NCBI RefSeq assembly: GCF_006542275.1
Contig: NZ_CP041217.1
Coordinates: 2,403,501-2,467,500, forward strand
Reading direction: 5' to 3'
From: Saccharibacillus brassicae
GTDB taxonomy: Bacteria; Bacillota; Bacilli; Paenibacillales; Paenibacillaceae
Length of the DNA: 64,000 bases
In this document: one piece after another, positions 37,421-45,834 of the stretch
Position numbering within the stretch: the first letter of the stretch is position 1
How the letters are laid out: every line of letters begins with the position of its first letter
Made by a program: the position numbers and the translations under genes
The notes under the pieces: generated by a model
What the model saw: only the letters and a program-made list of their open reading frames with translations
What the model was told of the DNA's origin: nothing
The model's database searches: none

Positions 37421-38785
37421 TTAATTCGGCGGGGCGAGCGGCAGGCTCACGACAAACGTCGTGCCCTGTCCCAATTCGCTTTCTACCGCGATCTCTCCGC
37501 CCTGCAGCGTGACGATCTGTTTGACGATGGCGAGTCCGAGCCCGCTGCCTTCGTACTTGCGGCTGCGGGCCCGGTCGGCTTTGAAAAAGCGTTCGAAAAC
37601 GCGTTCCCGGTCTTCCGGCGCGATGCCGATGCCTTGATCGGCTACGCGCACCGTGACGATGCTTTCGTCCGTCTCTACCCGGATAGCGATCTGCCCGCCG
37701 TCCGGGGAGAACTTGATCGCGTTGCCGATCAGGTTCGTCCAGACCTGGTCGAGCTGATCGCGGTCGCCCGCAAGCCGCACGTCCGGCAGATCCAGCTCGA
37801 ACGCGATCTGCCGCTCCTGCCACTGCGGCTGAAGCGCGATGACGACGCGGCGAAGCTGCTCGTCGAGCTGGAACGGTTCGCGGCGGAGCTGCGGCGACTG
37901 CGCTTCGAGCGCGCTGAGCTTCAGCAGGCTGTCGCTCATCTTGGAGATGCGCCCCGCCTCCCCGATGATGATGTCGAGATAGCGGATACGCTGCTCCTCG
38001 CTCAGTTTGACCTGCTTGAGCGCGACCGCGTACCCGGAAATCGAAGTCAGCGGCGACTGCACTTCGTGCGAGACGTTCGAGACGAAGTCCCGGCGCATCG
38101 TCTCAAGCTGCCCCAACTCGCGTATCATCTGCTCGAAGCTGCGCGCAAGCGTGCCCAGCTCGCCTTTTTGCCGAATATCGAGTTTGACGTCGAAGTGGCC
38201 TTCCGCGATCCGCCGGGTCGCTCCCGTCAGCTTTTGGATCGGCCGAACGAGGAAATACGCCGCGGCCAAAATGACCAGACTGCCGGCGACCAGCGCATAG
38301 ACGGAAAAGTTCAGCAGCCATTTCAGCACGAACAGGGACGACGGCGATCCCATCGGATCGATGAAGATCGCCTGGGAGCCGGTTTTCGTCTCGAACGGCA
38401 GCCCCACGAGCGATATGGTCAACCCGTTCGGGTTTCTCTGGATCTTTTCGCCGCTCAATACCCGCCGCACTTCTTCGCTCGTAATATCGGCAATCCCTTC
38501 TCCGTCAAGTTGCCCGAAAGAGCGGAAAACGTCCGGCGATTCGTAAATGCGTATATGGTAAGAACTGAGCTGGTGCATGCCCGCGACAAAAGCATCCGCT
38601 TCGTCCGTCGGCAGCACCTCATAGATTCGGGCCACGTCCTGCGCGAAATGGACGAGCGGAATCTGCAAATTCTCGTTCAACGGCTCCCGGAACGCCCACG
38701 TCGCGATAAAAAACGACAGCAGCGTCCCGCCGATGACGGAGACGAGAAAGATCAGGACGACCCGCGTATACAGCGAGCGGATCAC
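37421..38785 (-). CDS. HAMP sensor histidine kinase
   Basis: 454 residues. TM1 (about 9-29), an outside sensor loop (30-165), TM2 (166-187) and HAMP (about 188-240). The H-box VSNVSHEVQSPLTSISGYA carries the phospho-accepting His; the N box is TNLIGNAIKFS and the G box GSGLGLAIVKQI. The ligand is unknown. It overlaps the response regulator by ATGA (4 bp). Confidence 0.9.
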   Translation of the reverse strand: MIRSLYTRVVLIFLVSVIGGTLLSFFIATWAFREPLNENLQIPLVHFAQDVARIYEVLPTDEADAFVAGMHQLSSYHIRIYESPDVFRSFGQLDGEGIADITSEEVRRVLSGEKIQRNPNGLTISLVGLPFETKTGSQAIFIDPMGSPSSLFVLKWLLNFSVYALVAGSLVILAAAYFLVRPIQKLTGATRRIAEGHFDVKLDIRQKGELGTLARSFEQMIRELGQLETMRRDFVSNVSHEVQSPLTSISGYAVALKQVKLSEEQRIRYLDIIIGEAGRISKMSDSLLKLSALEAQSPQLRREPFQLDEQLRRVVIALQPQWQERQIAFELDLPDVRLAGDRDQLDQVWTNLIGNAIKFSPDGGQIAIRVETDESIVTVRVADQGIGIAPEDRERVFERFFKADRARSRKYEGSGLGLAIVKQIVTLQGGEIAVESELGQGTTFVVSLPLAPPN

Positions 38786-39459
38786 TTGGCGGCCTCCAGC
38801 CGGTATCCGAGTCCCCGCACCGTCTCGATCGCAAAGTCCGCCGTATCCGCGAAGCGTTCCCGCAGCCGCTTGATATGCACGTCGACCGTCCGGTTATCTC
38901 CGGCGTAATCGAGTCCCCAGATGCTCTCGATCAGCTGTTCGCGCGTGTATACCTGACCCGGCGTCTCGGCCAGCTTGTACAGCAGTTCGAACTCTTTGAG
39001 CGGCAGGTCGAGCGACGGACCTCCGGCGACCGTCACTTTGTACGTGCTGCGATCCAGCGTAACGCCTCCGAGCTGCACGCTCCGTCCGGCGTTCGTCCGG
39101 CTTCGCTTGAGCAGCGAACGCACGCGCACCGTCAGCTCCAGCGGATCGAACGGCTTGGTCAGATAATCGTCCGTGCCCAGCTCGAAGCCTTTGACCTTTT
39201 CCCACGTCTCGCCTCTTGCGGTCAGCATGAGCAGCGGCAGGTCGGCGCTTCGCTTGCGCAGCTCGCGGCACAATTCCCATCCGTCCAGCACCGGCATCAT
39301 AATATCGAGCACGACCAGATCGATCGGCGTCGAATCGTACGCCTCCAGCGCTTCTCTCCCGTCCGCGGCTTCCACCGCCATCCATCCGTCATTGCGCAAA
39401 AACAAACAAACGAGCTCGCGAATATTCGCGTCGTCGTCGGCGACCAGTATCGTCGGCAT
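38782..39459 (-). CDS. OmpR-family response regulator
   Basis: 225 residues. Receiver domain with the acidic pair DDD near the N-terminus, phospho-acceptor Asp in LVVLDIMMPVLDG and Lys in LTKPFDP. The winged helix ends VDVHIKRLRERFADTADFAIETVRGLGYRLE. First gene of a two-gene operon with the HAMP kinase. The sequence upstream holds short ACTCGTA repeats (39500-39525) but no clear promoter. Confidence 0.93.
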   Translation of the reverse strand: MPTILVADDDANIRELVCLFLRNDGWMAVEAADGREALEAYDSTPIDLVVLDIMMPVLDGWELCRELRKRSADLPLLMLTARGETWEKVKGFELGTDDYLTKPFDPLELTVRVRSLLKRSRTNAGRSVQLGGVTLDRSTYKVTVAGGPSLDLPLKEFELLYKLAETPGQVYTREQLIESIWGLDYAGDNRTVDVHIKRLRERFADTADFAIETVRGLGYRLEAAK

Positions 39460-39573
39460 CGCATTCCTCTTTTCCCCGTGCTTGCGGATTGAATCTTCCC
39501 GTGACTCGTAACTCGTAACTCATGACTTGCAGGGCCGGGACTCTTCTACGCAGCAAGCGGCCTGTAAGGTTCA

Positions 39574-42081
39574 TTATGCCCGATCTGCCGGATCTTCGCC
39601 TCTTTGCGTTTCGTACAGGTCGGCGTCGACATGCGCGAGCAGCGGACTCCATTCGCCCGAGGCCAGCAGCACCAGCCGGTGCATCGCGCGGGTGCAGGCG
39701 GTATACAGCAGCTTGCGTTCGCTCTCCCGGCCATAGACCGCGGCGGAAGCGTCGTAGAGAAGCACGGCGTCGAACTCGACCCCTTTGGCGAGGTAGACGG
39801 GCAGCACCAGCGCGCCTTGTTCGAACTCCGGCGTATCGCGGGTCACTTCCTTGAGGCCGGCGCAGCCGGCGGCGGCCAGTTTCTCGCAGGCTTCATGCGC
39901 TTCGGCCGCGGTGCGCGTCAGGATGCCGATCGAAGCGAAGCCTTCCGCGCGCAGCCGCGCCAGCCGGTCCGCGACGTTCGCGGCATGAAGCTGCGGCGTG
40001 TTCGAGCGGATCAGCAGCGGCTTGGCGCCGCCGCGCTCGAACGGTTCGACGCCGGCCGCTTCGGGCAGCAGCGCTGCGGCGAAAGCGACGATCTCGCGCG
40101 TCGAGCGGTAGCTGCGGTTCAGGCGGAACACGCGGGTGTCGGCTTCGCCGTACAGACGCAGCAGCGGCGAGTCGGCAGCGGACAGCTCCGTCGACTGCGC
40201 GAAGATCGCCTGGCCGAAGTCGCCGAGAATCGTCATGCGGGCGCGCGGGAACATCTTTTTGAGAAAAGCGTACTGAAAAGCCGAATAATCCTGTCCTTCG
40301 TCGACGAACACATGCCGCACGTCCGAGTTACTCCGCTGCCCTTCGATCAGTTCTTTCAGATACAGATACGGCGTCGCGTCTTCGTGGAACAGCTCGCCCC
40401 GTCCAAGCTTGTCGCGCGTCTGCCGGCACATCTCGTTCCAGTGCAGAGGCTTGGGGTCGGCAGGCCCGGAAGAGGAAGAGGCAGGCATATCGGCAAAAGA
40501 GTGCGGCGCGGACAAAGAAGACTCCGGCGCACCCGACGGTCCGTTATCGCGGTCCGCTTCGAAAAACGCCGCGTACAGCCCCGGCATGTCGATAAACGCC
40601 ATCCGCTTCACGCTGCGCTTCAGCGGCTTGAACGCTTCGCCCACCAGCCTGCGGCGCAGCCAGTCTTCTTCCCGCTGTCCAAAATCGAAATCGCCTTCGT
40701 CCGGCCGGTGCCTGCCTTCGATCCGCGCGCGGGCCGCCGTGTACTGTTCGGAAAAATCGAAGACGTTCCGCTCTTCGTGCAGCTTGCGGTACGCTTCTTC
40801 GTACAGGGAGCTGTCGGCGAAATGGATCGCTTCTTCGACCCAGTCCGCTTCGTATTCCGCGTGCTCCAGCCGCTTCAGCTCGCCGAGCAGCCACTCCCGC
40901 AGCCTGGCCGCGCGGTTAGCGATCCGCAGCGACGGATCGCAAGCCGCGAACGCCTCCGCCATCTGTTCCGCGCCGATCAGACGTTTGCCCCGAAAATCCA
41001 GATCGACGAACTTCAGGCCCGACCGTTCCAGACCGCCCGCATAATGCCGAAGCTCTGCCAAGAAGCGCTCCGACGCTTTGTACCGGATACCGCTCAAGCG
41101 CGCTTCGTAACCCGGAGCCTCCGCCGCAGACAGCACCGCTTCCATCTGGTCGCAAGGATCTTCCACCTTGAACGTCCGGCCGAGCCGGCTGTCGAGATAC
41201 TCCTGAAACGTCGTCTGCTTCATATTGTCTTCGCCGAGTTCCGGCAGCACGGTCGAGACGTAGCTGTTGAACATCCTGTTGGGTGAAAAAAGTACGATCT
41301 GGTCGGCGCCGAGCCGGTCCCGGTGGCTGTACAGCAAATAGGCGACCCGCTGCAGCGCAGCCGACGTCTTGCCGCTGCCGGCCGCTCCCTGCACGATCAG
41401 CATGCCGCTTTTGTCGTCGCGGATGATCGCATTCTGCTCTTTTTGAATCGTGGACACGATCGTCTTCATCCGGTGGTCCGCTTCCCCCGTGAGCACCTGC
41501 CGGAGCAGTTCGTCCCCGATCGTCTCGTTCGTGTCGAACGCGCCGAGCAGCTCGTCGCCGCGAATCCGGTACTGCCTTTTGAGCTCCATGCGGCCCGAGA
41601 TCGGTCCGCCCGGCGTCTCGTAGCCGGCACGCCCCGGCGAATGGTCGTAATACAGGCTCGCGATCGGCGTGCGCCAATCGTAGATCAGGAACTCCAGCCC
41701 TTCCGCGTCGACGAAGGAAGAGACGCCGATATAGACCTGTTCCGCGAACCCGGTACCGTCCTCGCGAAAATCGATCCGCCCAAAATAAGGCGATTCCCGC
41801 AGCCGGCCCAGTTTGCGGTACTGCACCGCTTTTTGCCGGTGGCTGCGCTCGCGTTCGGACAGCAGCGCTTCCTGCTGCTCGATACTGTAGACGCTCTCCT
41901 CGAAATCCTCGTTCGTGCCCGTGCTGACGCTGACTTCTTCCCAGAAACGTCTGCGCATGTCCGCCGCCTGTTCCTGCAGCCCGTCCACCTGCGGCGCAAG
42001 CTTCTCAAGCGCTTCCTCCAATTGGCGCGCGACGTCCGTCAGCCGCTGCCGTTCCTTCTCCAAGTCTTCGCGTCCGATCAT
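39574..42081 (-). CDS. helD: HelD-like RNA polymerase recycling helicase/ATPase
   Basis: 835 residues. A long N-terminal coiled-coil arm (1-70, LEKERQRLTDVARQLEEALEKL) is typical of HelD, which inserts into RNA polymerase channels. UvrD-like motor: Walker A VQGAAGSGKTSAALQR (about 225-240), VFVDEGQDYSAFQY, the GDFGQAI motif and a C-terminal motif GVEFDAVLLY. It frees stalled RNA polymerase from nucleic acid. It is longer than the B. subtilis protein (774 residues), partly through a Ser/Pro-rich insert (about 509-541). Confidence 0.93.
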   Translation of the reverse strand: MIGREDLEKERQRLTDVARQLEEALEKLAPQVDGLQEQAADMRRRFWEEVSVSTGTNEDFEESVYSIEQQEALLSERERSHRQKAVQYRKLGRLRESPYFGRIDFREDGTGFAEQVYIGVSSFVDAEGLEFLIYDWRTPIASLYYDHSPGRAGYETPGGPISGRMELKRQYRIRGDELLGAFDTNETIGDELLRQVLTGEADHRMKTIVSTIQKEQNAIIRDDKSGMLIVQGAAGSGKTSAALQRVAYLLYSHRDRLGADQIVLFSPNRMFNSYVSTVLPELGEDNMKQTTFQEYLDSRLGRTFKVEDPCDQMEAVLSAAEAPGYEARLSGIRYKASERFLAELRHYAGGLERSGLKFVDLDFRGKRLIGAEQMAEAFAACDPSLRIANRAARLREWLLGELKRLEHAEYEADWVEEAIHFADSSLYEEAYRKLHEERNVFDFSEQYTAARARIEGRHRPDEGDFDFGQREEDWLRRRLVGEAFKPLKRSVKRMAFIDMPGLYAAFFEADRDNGPSGAPESSLSAPHSFADMPASSSSGPADPKPLHWNEMCRQTRDKLGRGELFHEDATPYLYLKELIEGQRSNSDVRHVFVDEGQDYSAFQYAFLKKMFPRARMTILGDFGQAIFAQSTELSAADSPLLRLYGEADTRVFRLNRSYRSTREIVAFAAALLPEAAGVEPFERGGAKPLLIRSNTPQLHAANVADRLARLRAEGFASIGILTRTAAEAHEACEKLAAAGCAGLKEVTRDTPEFEQGALVLPVYLAKGVEFDAVLLYDASAAVYGRESERKLLYTACTRAMHRLVLLASGEWSPLLAHVDADLYETQRGEDPADRA

Positions 42082-42132
42082 TGCCCGACCCCTCCCTTGT
42101 GATACTCCGAGTCATGCTCCGCAAAATTCGAT

Positions 42133-42162
42133 TTGACAGCCCGCCGCAGCCCGTGGTAATAT
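42133..42162 (+). promoter_or_regulatory. Plus-strand promoter of the candidate small RNA
   Basis: Perfect TTGACA (42133-42138), 18 bp, TAATAT (42157-42162). It fires away from helD into a region with no gene. Confidence 0.55.
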
Positions 42163-42168
42163 TAAAGT

Positions 42169-42302
42169 ATAAGTAAGATGCAATAACTATGTTTTCATCT
42201 ACTGGTTCACAGCGGTTCTCCCATCGTAGCATGGAAGTCCGCGTTCAAGCAAGGTGATTTTCGATTTTTCCAACCCCGGCGGAGACGCCGGGGTTTTTGT
42301 TT
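42169..42302 (+). ncRNA. Candidate small RNA (about 134 nt)
   Basis: The unit is bounded by the promoter above and an intrinsic terminator (CCCCGGCG, GAGA tetraloop, CGCCGGGG, TTTTTGTTTTTT; 42274-42304). The T-run is on this strand only. The only open frame inside is 22 codons (42189-42257) with a poor ribosome site. No known RNA family was recognised. Confidence 0.45.
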
Positions 42303-42304
42303 TT
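42274..42304 (+). terminator. Intrinsic terminator of the candidate small RNA
   Basis: An 8-bp all-GC stem with a GAGA tetraloop, followed by TTTTTGTTTTTT. Confidence 0.85.
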
Positions 42305-42306
42305 TA

Positions 42307-42388
42307 GGGCGGTTTGTCGGGAGTGATTTGTTGGGAGCGGTTTGTTGAGAGTCGGCTGCTGGGAGCGATTCGTCGGGAGCGATTTTCG
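42307..42388. repeat. 14-bp tandem repeat, about 5.5 units
   Basis: Units of the form GGGAGCGATTTGTT start at 42319, 42333, 42347, 42361 and 42375, exactly 14 bp apart, after a partial unit from 42307. The middle unit is the most diverged. Confidence 0.8.
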
Positions 42389-42440
42389 TTTTTGGAAAAA
42401 AAGCGGTGCGAACGGTTCGCGTTAACTCTGTTCCGCTCCG

Positions 42441-42619
42441 AATAACTGCGCAGCTGCACTTATTCCGGCTTTATTTTTCGCATTCGGGCAAATAACTGCG
42501 CAGAAGCGGTTAATTTTGCTCTTTTTGCGTTTTCGGCTTCTCGGGAGGCGGAATAGATGGATTCAGGCCGTTATTCGGGCTGTGCTCCCTTCGGCGGCCT
42601 GAATTAGTTGGATTCAGGC
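42441..42619. repeat. Dispersed short palindromic repeats
   Basis: AATAACTGCGCAG occurs at 42441 and 42491, each followed by an imperfect inverted arm (CACTTATT, CGGTTAATT). TGGATTCAGGC occurs at 42558 and 42609, with ATTCAGGCC/GGCCTGAAT forming a hairpin between. They resemble the REP-like intergenic repeats of Paenibacillus genomes. Confidence 0.55.
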
Positions 42620-42713
42620 ACTTAGGAGGCGCGGGAAAGATCGATCGGCCGCTTCGGCTTGTTCGATCCGGTTTCGATCCGGCGCAGGCGCGGCGCGACC
42701 TCGCTTCTCCGGC

Positions 42714-42769
42714 AAAAAAACGGCGAAAAACGGTGAAAAACTTCGAAAAACAGTGAAAAACGGAGAAAA
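42714..42769. other. Six A-tracts phased at about 10 bp (predicted curved DNA)
   Basis: A-runs lie at 42714-42720, 42726-42730, 42736-42740, 42746-42750, 42756-42760 and 42766-42769. In-phase A-tracts bend DNA in one direction. The array directly abuts the following terminator hairpin. Confidence 0.75.
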
Positions 42770-42803
42770 CCCCGTCCATAAGGACGGGGTTTTCTCCGTT
42801 TGG
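42760..42803. terminator. Terminator of the PAP2-SLH gene
   Basis: AAACGGAGAAAACCCCGTCC pairs perfectly with its complement around an ATAA loop: a 20-bp stem, T-rich on both strands. Confidence 0.9.
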
Positions 42804-42909
42804 CAGGAAGCCGGGTCGCTCGACGCCGGGCCGCTGGCTGCGGAACGAGCCGACCGGCGCGGAGCCCGGCGGCAGAATCCGGCGGCCGAGCCCGGCAGCG
42901 CCGCGGAAC

Positions 42910-45594
42910 TTACAGTCCGGCCAGCAGCGCCTTGACGGATTCGTCCGTCTCCAGCGTGCGCACGATCAGCGCGATCGCTTCGGCGCGGCTGGCGTTTTGG
43001 TCCGGCGCGAAAGCCGACGCCGACGTGCCGTTCAGCAGGCCGGCAGACGCGGCCTGCTTGATGACGCCGGCGGCCCAATGGTCGCCGCGGACGTCGCCGA
43101 AGTTGGCCGGCGCCGACGTGCCCGGCAGGGCGCCCAGGTTCACGACGCGGGCGATGATCGCGGCCATTTCGGCGCGCGAGATCGTCGCGTTCGGCTTGAA
43201 GCTGCCGTCGCCGTAGCCGGCGACGACGCCGAGGTTCGACAGGGCGCCGATATAACCGGCGGCCCAGCTCGAACGCGTATCGCCGAACGCGGCGGCGGAA
43301 GCGGCCGGCTGGATACCGAAGCCGCGGGCGATCATGGCCGTGAACTCGGCACGGGTGACCGGCGCGTTCGGACGGAACGTGCCGTTCGCGTAGCCGCTTA
43401 CGATGCCAAGCTTGGCCGCTTTGGCGATGGAGGCGCTGCCCCAGTGGCCGGACGGCAGGTCGGAGAAGGTGCCGTCGGCGGAAGATGCGCCGGCCGCGGC
43501 CTGCGTCAGCGATTGCAGCAGCGCTGCCGGATCGACGACGTTCGAACGGAACGGACTGGTCGGCAGCGGAGCCTGCGGGTCCGGCGCGCCCGGTTGGGTC
43601 GGCGGCGTGACCGGCACGGTCGGCGGCGTCGTTGGCGTCGGCGGTGTGACCGGAGCCGTAGGTGCCGGCGTCGGTGCCGGAGTGAACGTGCCGCCTCCGC
43701 TCGAAGGCGGATTGGTCGTGCCCGGGTTCGACGGAACGGCCGTCGTGTCGGTAAGCGTCAGCACGATGCCTTCGCTGCGATAACCAAGCGCGGCGGTGTA
43801 ATTCGCCGGCAGGCCGGACGTCTCAAGCTTGTCGAAGCGGCCCGAAGACAAGCCCGGCGCCTGGGTGATCACGGTAAAGTCGCCGGCGGCCGGCACGTAG
43901 CCGTTCGCGAAGTTGACCCGGAGCGTGCCGCCCGCCTGCACGCTGCCTTTGACTGCAAGCGTGTCGCCCGGCGCGGTCACGTTCAATTCCAGCGTGCCGT
44001 TCGCGGACTGCGAGAAGTTCCCGCCGATCGTCAATTTGCCGGAACCGCCGTAGACATTGGCGGTCACCGTGCCGCCTCCGTACACGTTCTCCGTCACGGT
44101 GCCGCCGTTGTTGACGACGCTGCCGGTACCGAACGCCGATGCGGACAAGGCTTCCACCGTGCCGCCTTCGATTTGCGTACCGCCGCCGTACGTGTTGGCG
44201 CCGGACAGGCTCAGCCTTCCGCTGCCGCGCTTGATCAGGCTGCCGGCGCCGGAGATGTCGTTGCGCCACAGGTCTTCGGCGTGGAAGCCGCCGAGCGAAG
44301 CGTCCATGTTCACCGTCACGGCGCTTTTGAACGCGCCGTAGCCGTTGGCCGCTTCGAACAGGTTCAACCGGCCCCAGCCTTCCGGGTCGTCCAGCAGCGG
44401 ATAGCCGGACGGCAGGCCCGTCGTCGCCAGCACTTCGCGGATCTGCGGTCCGCTCAGGTACGGCAGGCGCGTCTCCAGCAGCACCTCGGCGTTTTTCGGA
44501 ACGACCATTGCCCGGGTCGTATCGCCGATCGGCTGGAAGCCGTACGTCAGCCGCTTGAAGTAGTCCGCTTTATTTTTTCCGTAATCCGCGAAGCGGTCTT
44601 CCGACGTACCCGTCTGCTTCATCAGCACGTTCTGCGCCTGCTCGTAAGCCTGCTTCTTCAGGTCGGCGTTCGCCGGATCGGACAAAGCCGCCGCCGCAAG
44701 CGCCGTCGCCAGCATCCGTCCGCCCATCACGTCGAGCGGCGAGTGCATGCCGGACACGATCCGGCTGTCGCCCATTTCCGAAGCGCGGGTCAGCATCTCC
44801 TGATAACGTTCCGGCACGGCATAGGCCAGCGACAGCGAAGCGAGGTACGAAGCGTTGGTGTGCCCGCTCGGGAAGCCGCCGTCTTTTTCCGGAGTGGTGC
44901 TGATCGCCGGGACGAGCGTCGGCACGACGATGCGGTTGGCGTTGGTGCCTTCCTGCTGGTTCACCCAGCGGTAAGGACGCATATATTGGAAAAAGCCTTT
45001 GGACGGATTGGTCGAAGCGAAGTTGCCGCGCACGATCCCGACCAGATCGACCACTTTGCCGAGCTGCGAATTGGAATCGCCGCCTTTGTTCGTGCTGCCG
45101 ACGTCGTCGTATTTGACGGTCGTCGCATCGGCCGGGACGTCTTTGATAACGGTCGTCGTGCCGCTGAGCGTACGGTAAACGTCGGCCAGCGCGCCGAGCC
45201 CTTCGGTCGCTCCGTACGTCTGGCCGCGGCGGTCGACGAGATACGCCATCTCTTCGTCGGCAGCGGTGCGGGCAGCGGCGAGATCCACCACGTATTGAAT
45301 GTTATAGTCGAGCACATCCGCCCGCAGCTTCGTGCCCTGGTCCCACGAGCTGCCCGGCGTCCACAGTTCCAGGAACTTGGACAGCGTGCCGTAAGCGGCG
45401 TTGGTCTCGACGGTCGTGAACTCGTTCTGGTTCGTCTTGTATTTGTCGGTGAAGTAGCCCCAGGCCGGCGCGGCCGGAAGTTCGATCGTATAGGAATCGG
45501 GTGCCGCGATCGCGGGGTGGACGAGCGCCGTATTGGACAGAATGGCGAAGCCCAGCGCAACGGCGAGCATTTGTTTCATCGGTCTTTTTTTCAC
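42910..45594 (-). CDS. Surface PAP2 acid phosphatase with autotransporter-type repeat and SLH anchor
   Basis: 894 residues. Signal peptide 1-31. The phosphatase domain has the complete PAP2 signature: Lys199 to Arg206-Pro207 (K-x6-RP), PSGH at 242-245, and Ser277-Arg278, His284, Asp288 (SR-x5-H-x3-D). Next is a passenger-associated beta-strand repeat (SLSGANTYGGGTQIEGGTV, about 480-520), of a kind usually seen in Gram-negative autotransporters, then a Pro/Thr linker and three SLH modules (about 725-894). It should hydrolyse phosphate esters at the wall. A GTG start at 45594 behind AGAGGAG is preferred over the ATG at 45579, which has no ribosome site. Confidence 0.88.
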   Translation of the reverse strand: MKKRPMKQMLAVALGFAILSNTALVHPAIAAPDSYTIELPAAPAWGYFTDKYKTNQNEFTTVETNAAYGTLSKFLELWTPGSSWDQGTKLRADVLDYNIQYVVDLAAARTAADEEMAYLVDRRGQTYGATEGLGALADVYRTLSGTTTVIKDVPADATTVKYDDVGSTNKGGDSNSQLGKVVDLVGIVRGNFASTNPSKGFFQYMRPYRWVNQQEGTNANRIVVPTLVPAISTTPEKDGGFPSGHTNASYLASLSLAYAVPERYQEMLTRASEMGDSRIVSGMHSPLDVMGGRMLATALAAAALSDPANADLKKQAYEQAQNVLMKQTGTSEDRFADYGKNKADYFKRLTYGFQPIGDTTRAMVVPKNAEVLLETRLPYLSGPQIREVLATTGLPSGYPLLDDPEGWGRLNLFEAANGYGAFKSAVTVNMDASLGGFHAEDLWRNDISGAGSLIKRGSGRLSLSGANTYGGGTQIEGGTVEALSASAFGTGSVVNNGGTVTENVYGGGTVTANVYGGSGKLTIGGNFSQSANGTLELNVTAPGDTLAVKGSVQAGGTLRVNFANGYVPAAGDFTVITQAPGLSSGRFDKLETSGLPANYTAALGYRSEGIVLTLTDTTAVPSNPGTTNPPSSGGGTFTPAPTPAPTAPVTPPTPTTPPTVPVTPPTQPGAPDPQAPLPTSPFRSNVVDPAALLQSLTQAAAGASSADGTFSDLPSGHWGSASIAKAAKLGIVSGYANGTFRPNAPVTRAEFTAMIARGFGIQPAASAAAFGDTRSSWAAGYIGALSNLGVVAGYGDGSFKPNATISRAEMAAIIARVVNLGALPGTSAPANFGDVRGDHWAAGVIKQAASAGLLNGTSASAFAPDQNASRAEAIALIVRTLETDESVKALLAGL

Positions 45595-45782
45595 GGTAGG
45601 GTTGCTCCTCTTCGGTTGGGTTGGATGTGCATATTGGCGGCTTGTGTATTCGAATCGCTCAAAATGTAGCATCCGGGACCGAATTTCGGCAATGCAACGA
45701 TTTCCCCTTTGTATCGTTTTGGGAGGTTTTTGCTCAAATGTTGCTCATTACGCAGAATTTAACGTATGTTTAACAAAAGTCG

Positions 45783-45812
45783 TGAACAAGAGTTGATCGT
45801 GGTTTGTATAAT
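45783..45812 (+). promoter_or_regulatory. Putative promoter of the AraC-type regulator
   Basis: TGAACA (45783-45788), 18 bp, perfect TATAAT (45807-45812), only 22 bp before the ATG, so the leader would be very short and consist mainly of the GGGAGGAG ribosome site. Confidence 0.55.
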
Positions 45813-45834
45813 CCCGGCGGGAGGAGAATACGCG

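Larger units (their letters stand above)
42082..42909. other. Repeat-dense non-coding interval
   Basis: 828 bases without a credible protein gene. In order: a plus-strand promoter and terminator enclosing a candidate small RNA, 14-bp tandem repeats, two AATAACTGCGCAG palindromes, a TGGATTCAGGC repeat pair, 10-bp-phased A-tracts and a strong terminator. The AT-rich stretch 42155-42195 may also carry the helD promoter on the minus strand. Confidence 0.75.

Noticed and set aside
42307-42388. A replication-origin iteron array
   Set aside because: Although 14-bp iterons occur in origins, there is no replication initiator gene or DnaA box near, and the units are too diverged.
42997-45669. An 890-codon open frame on the plus strand
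   Set aside because: It is antisense to the PAP2-SLH gene; composition is not protein-like and the minus-strand gene has clear domains.
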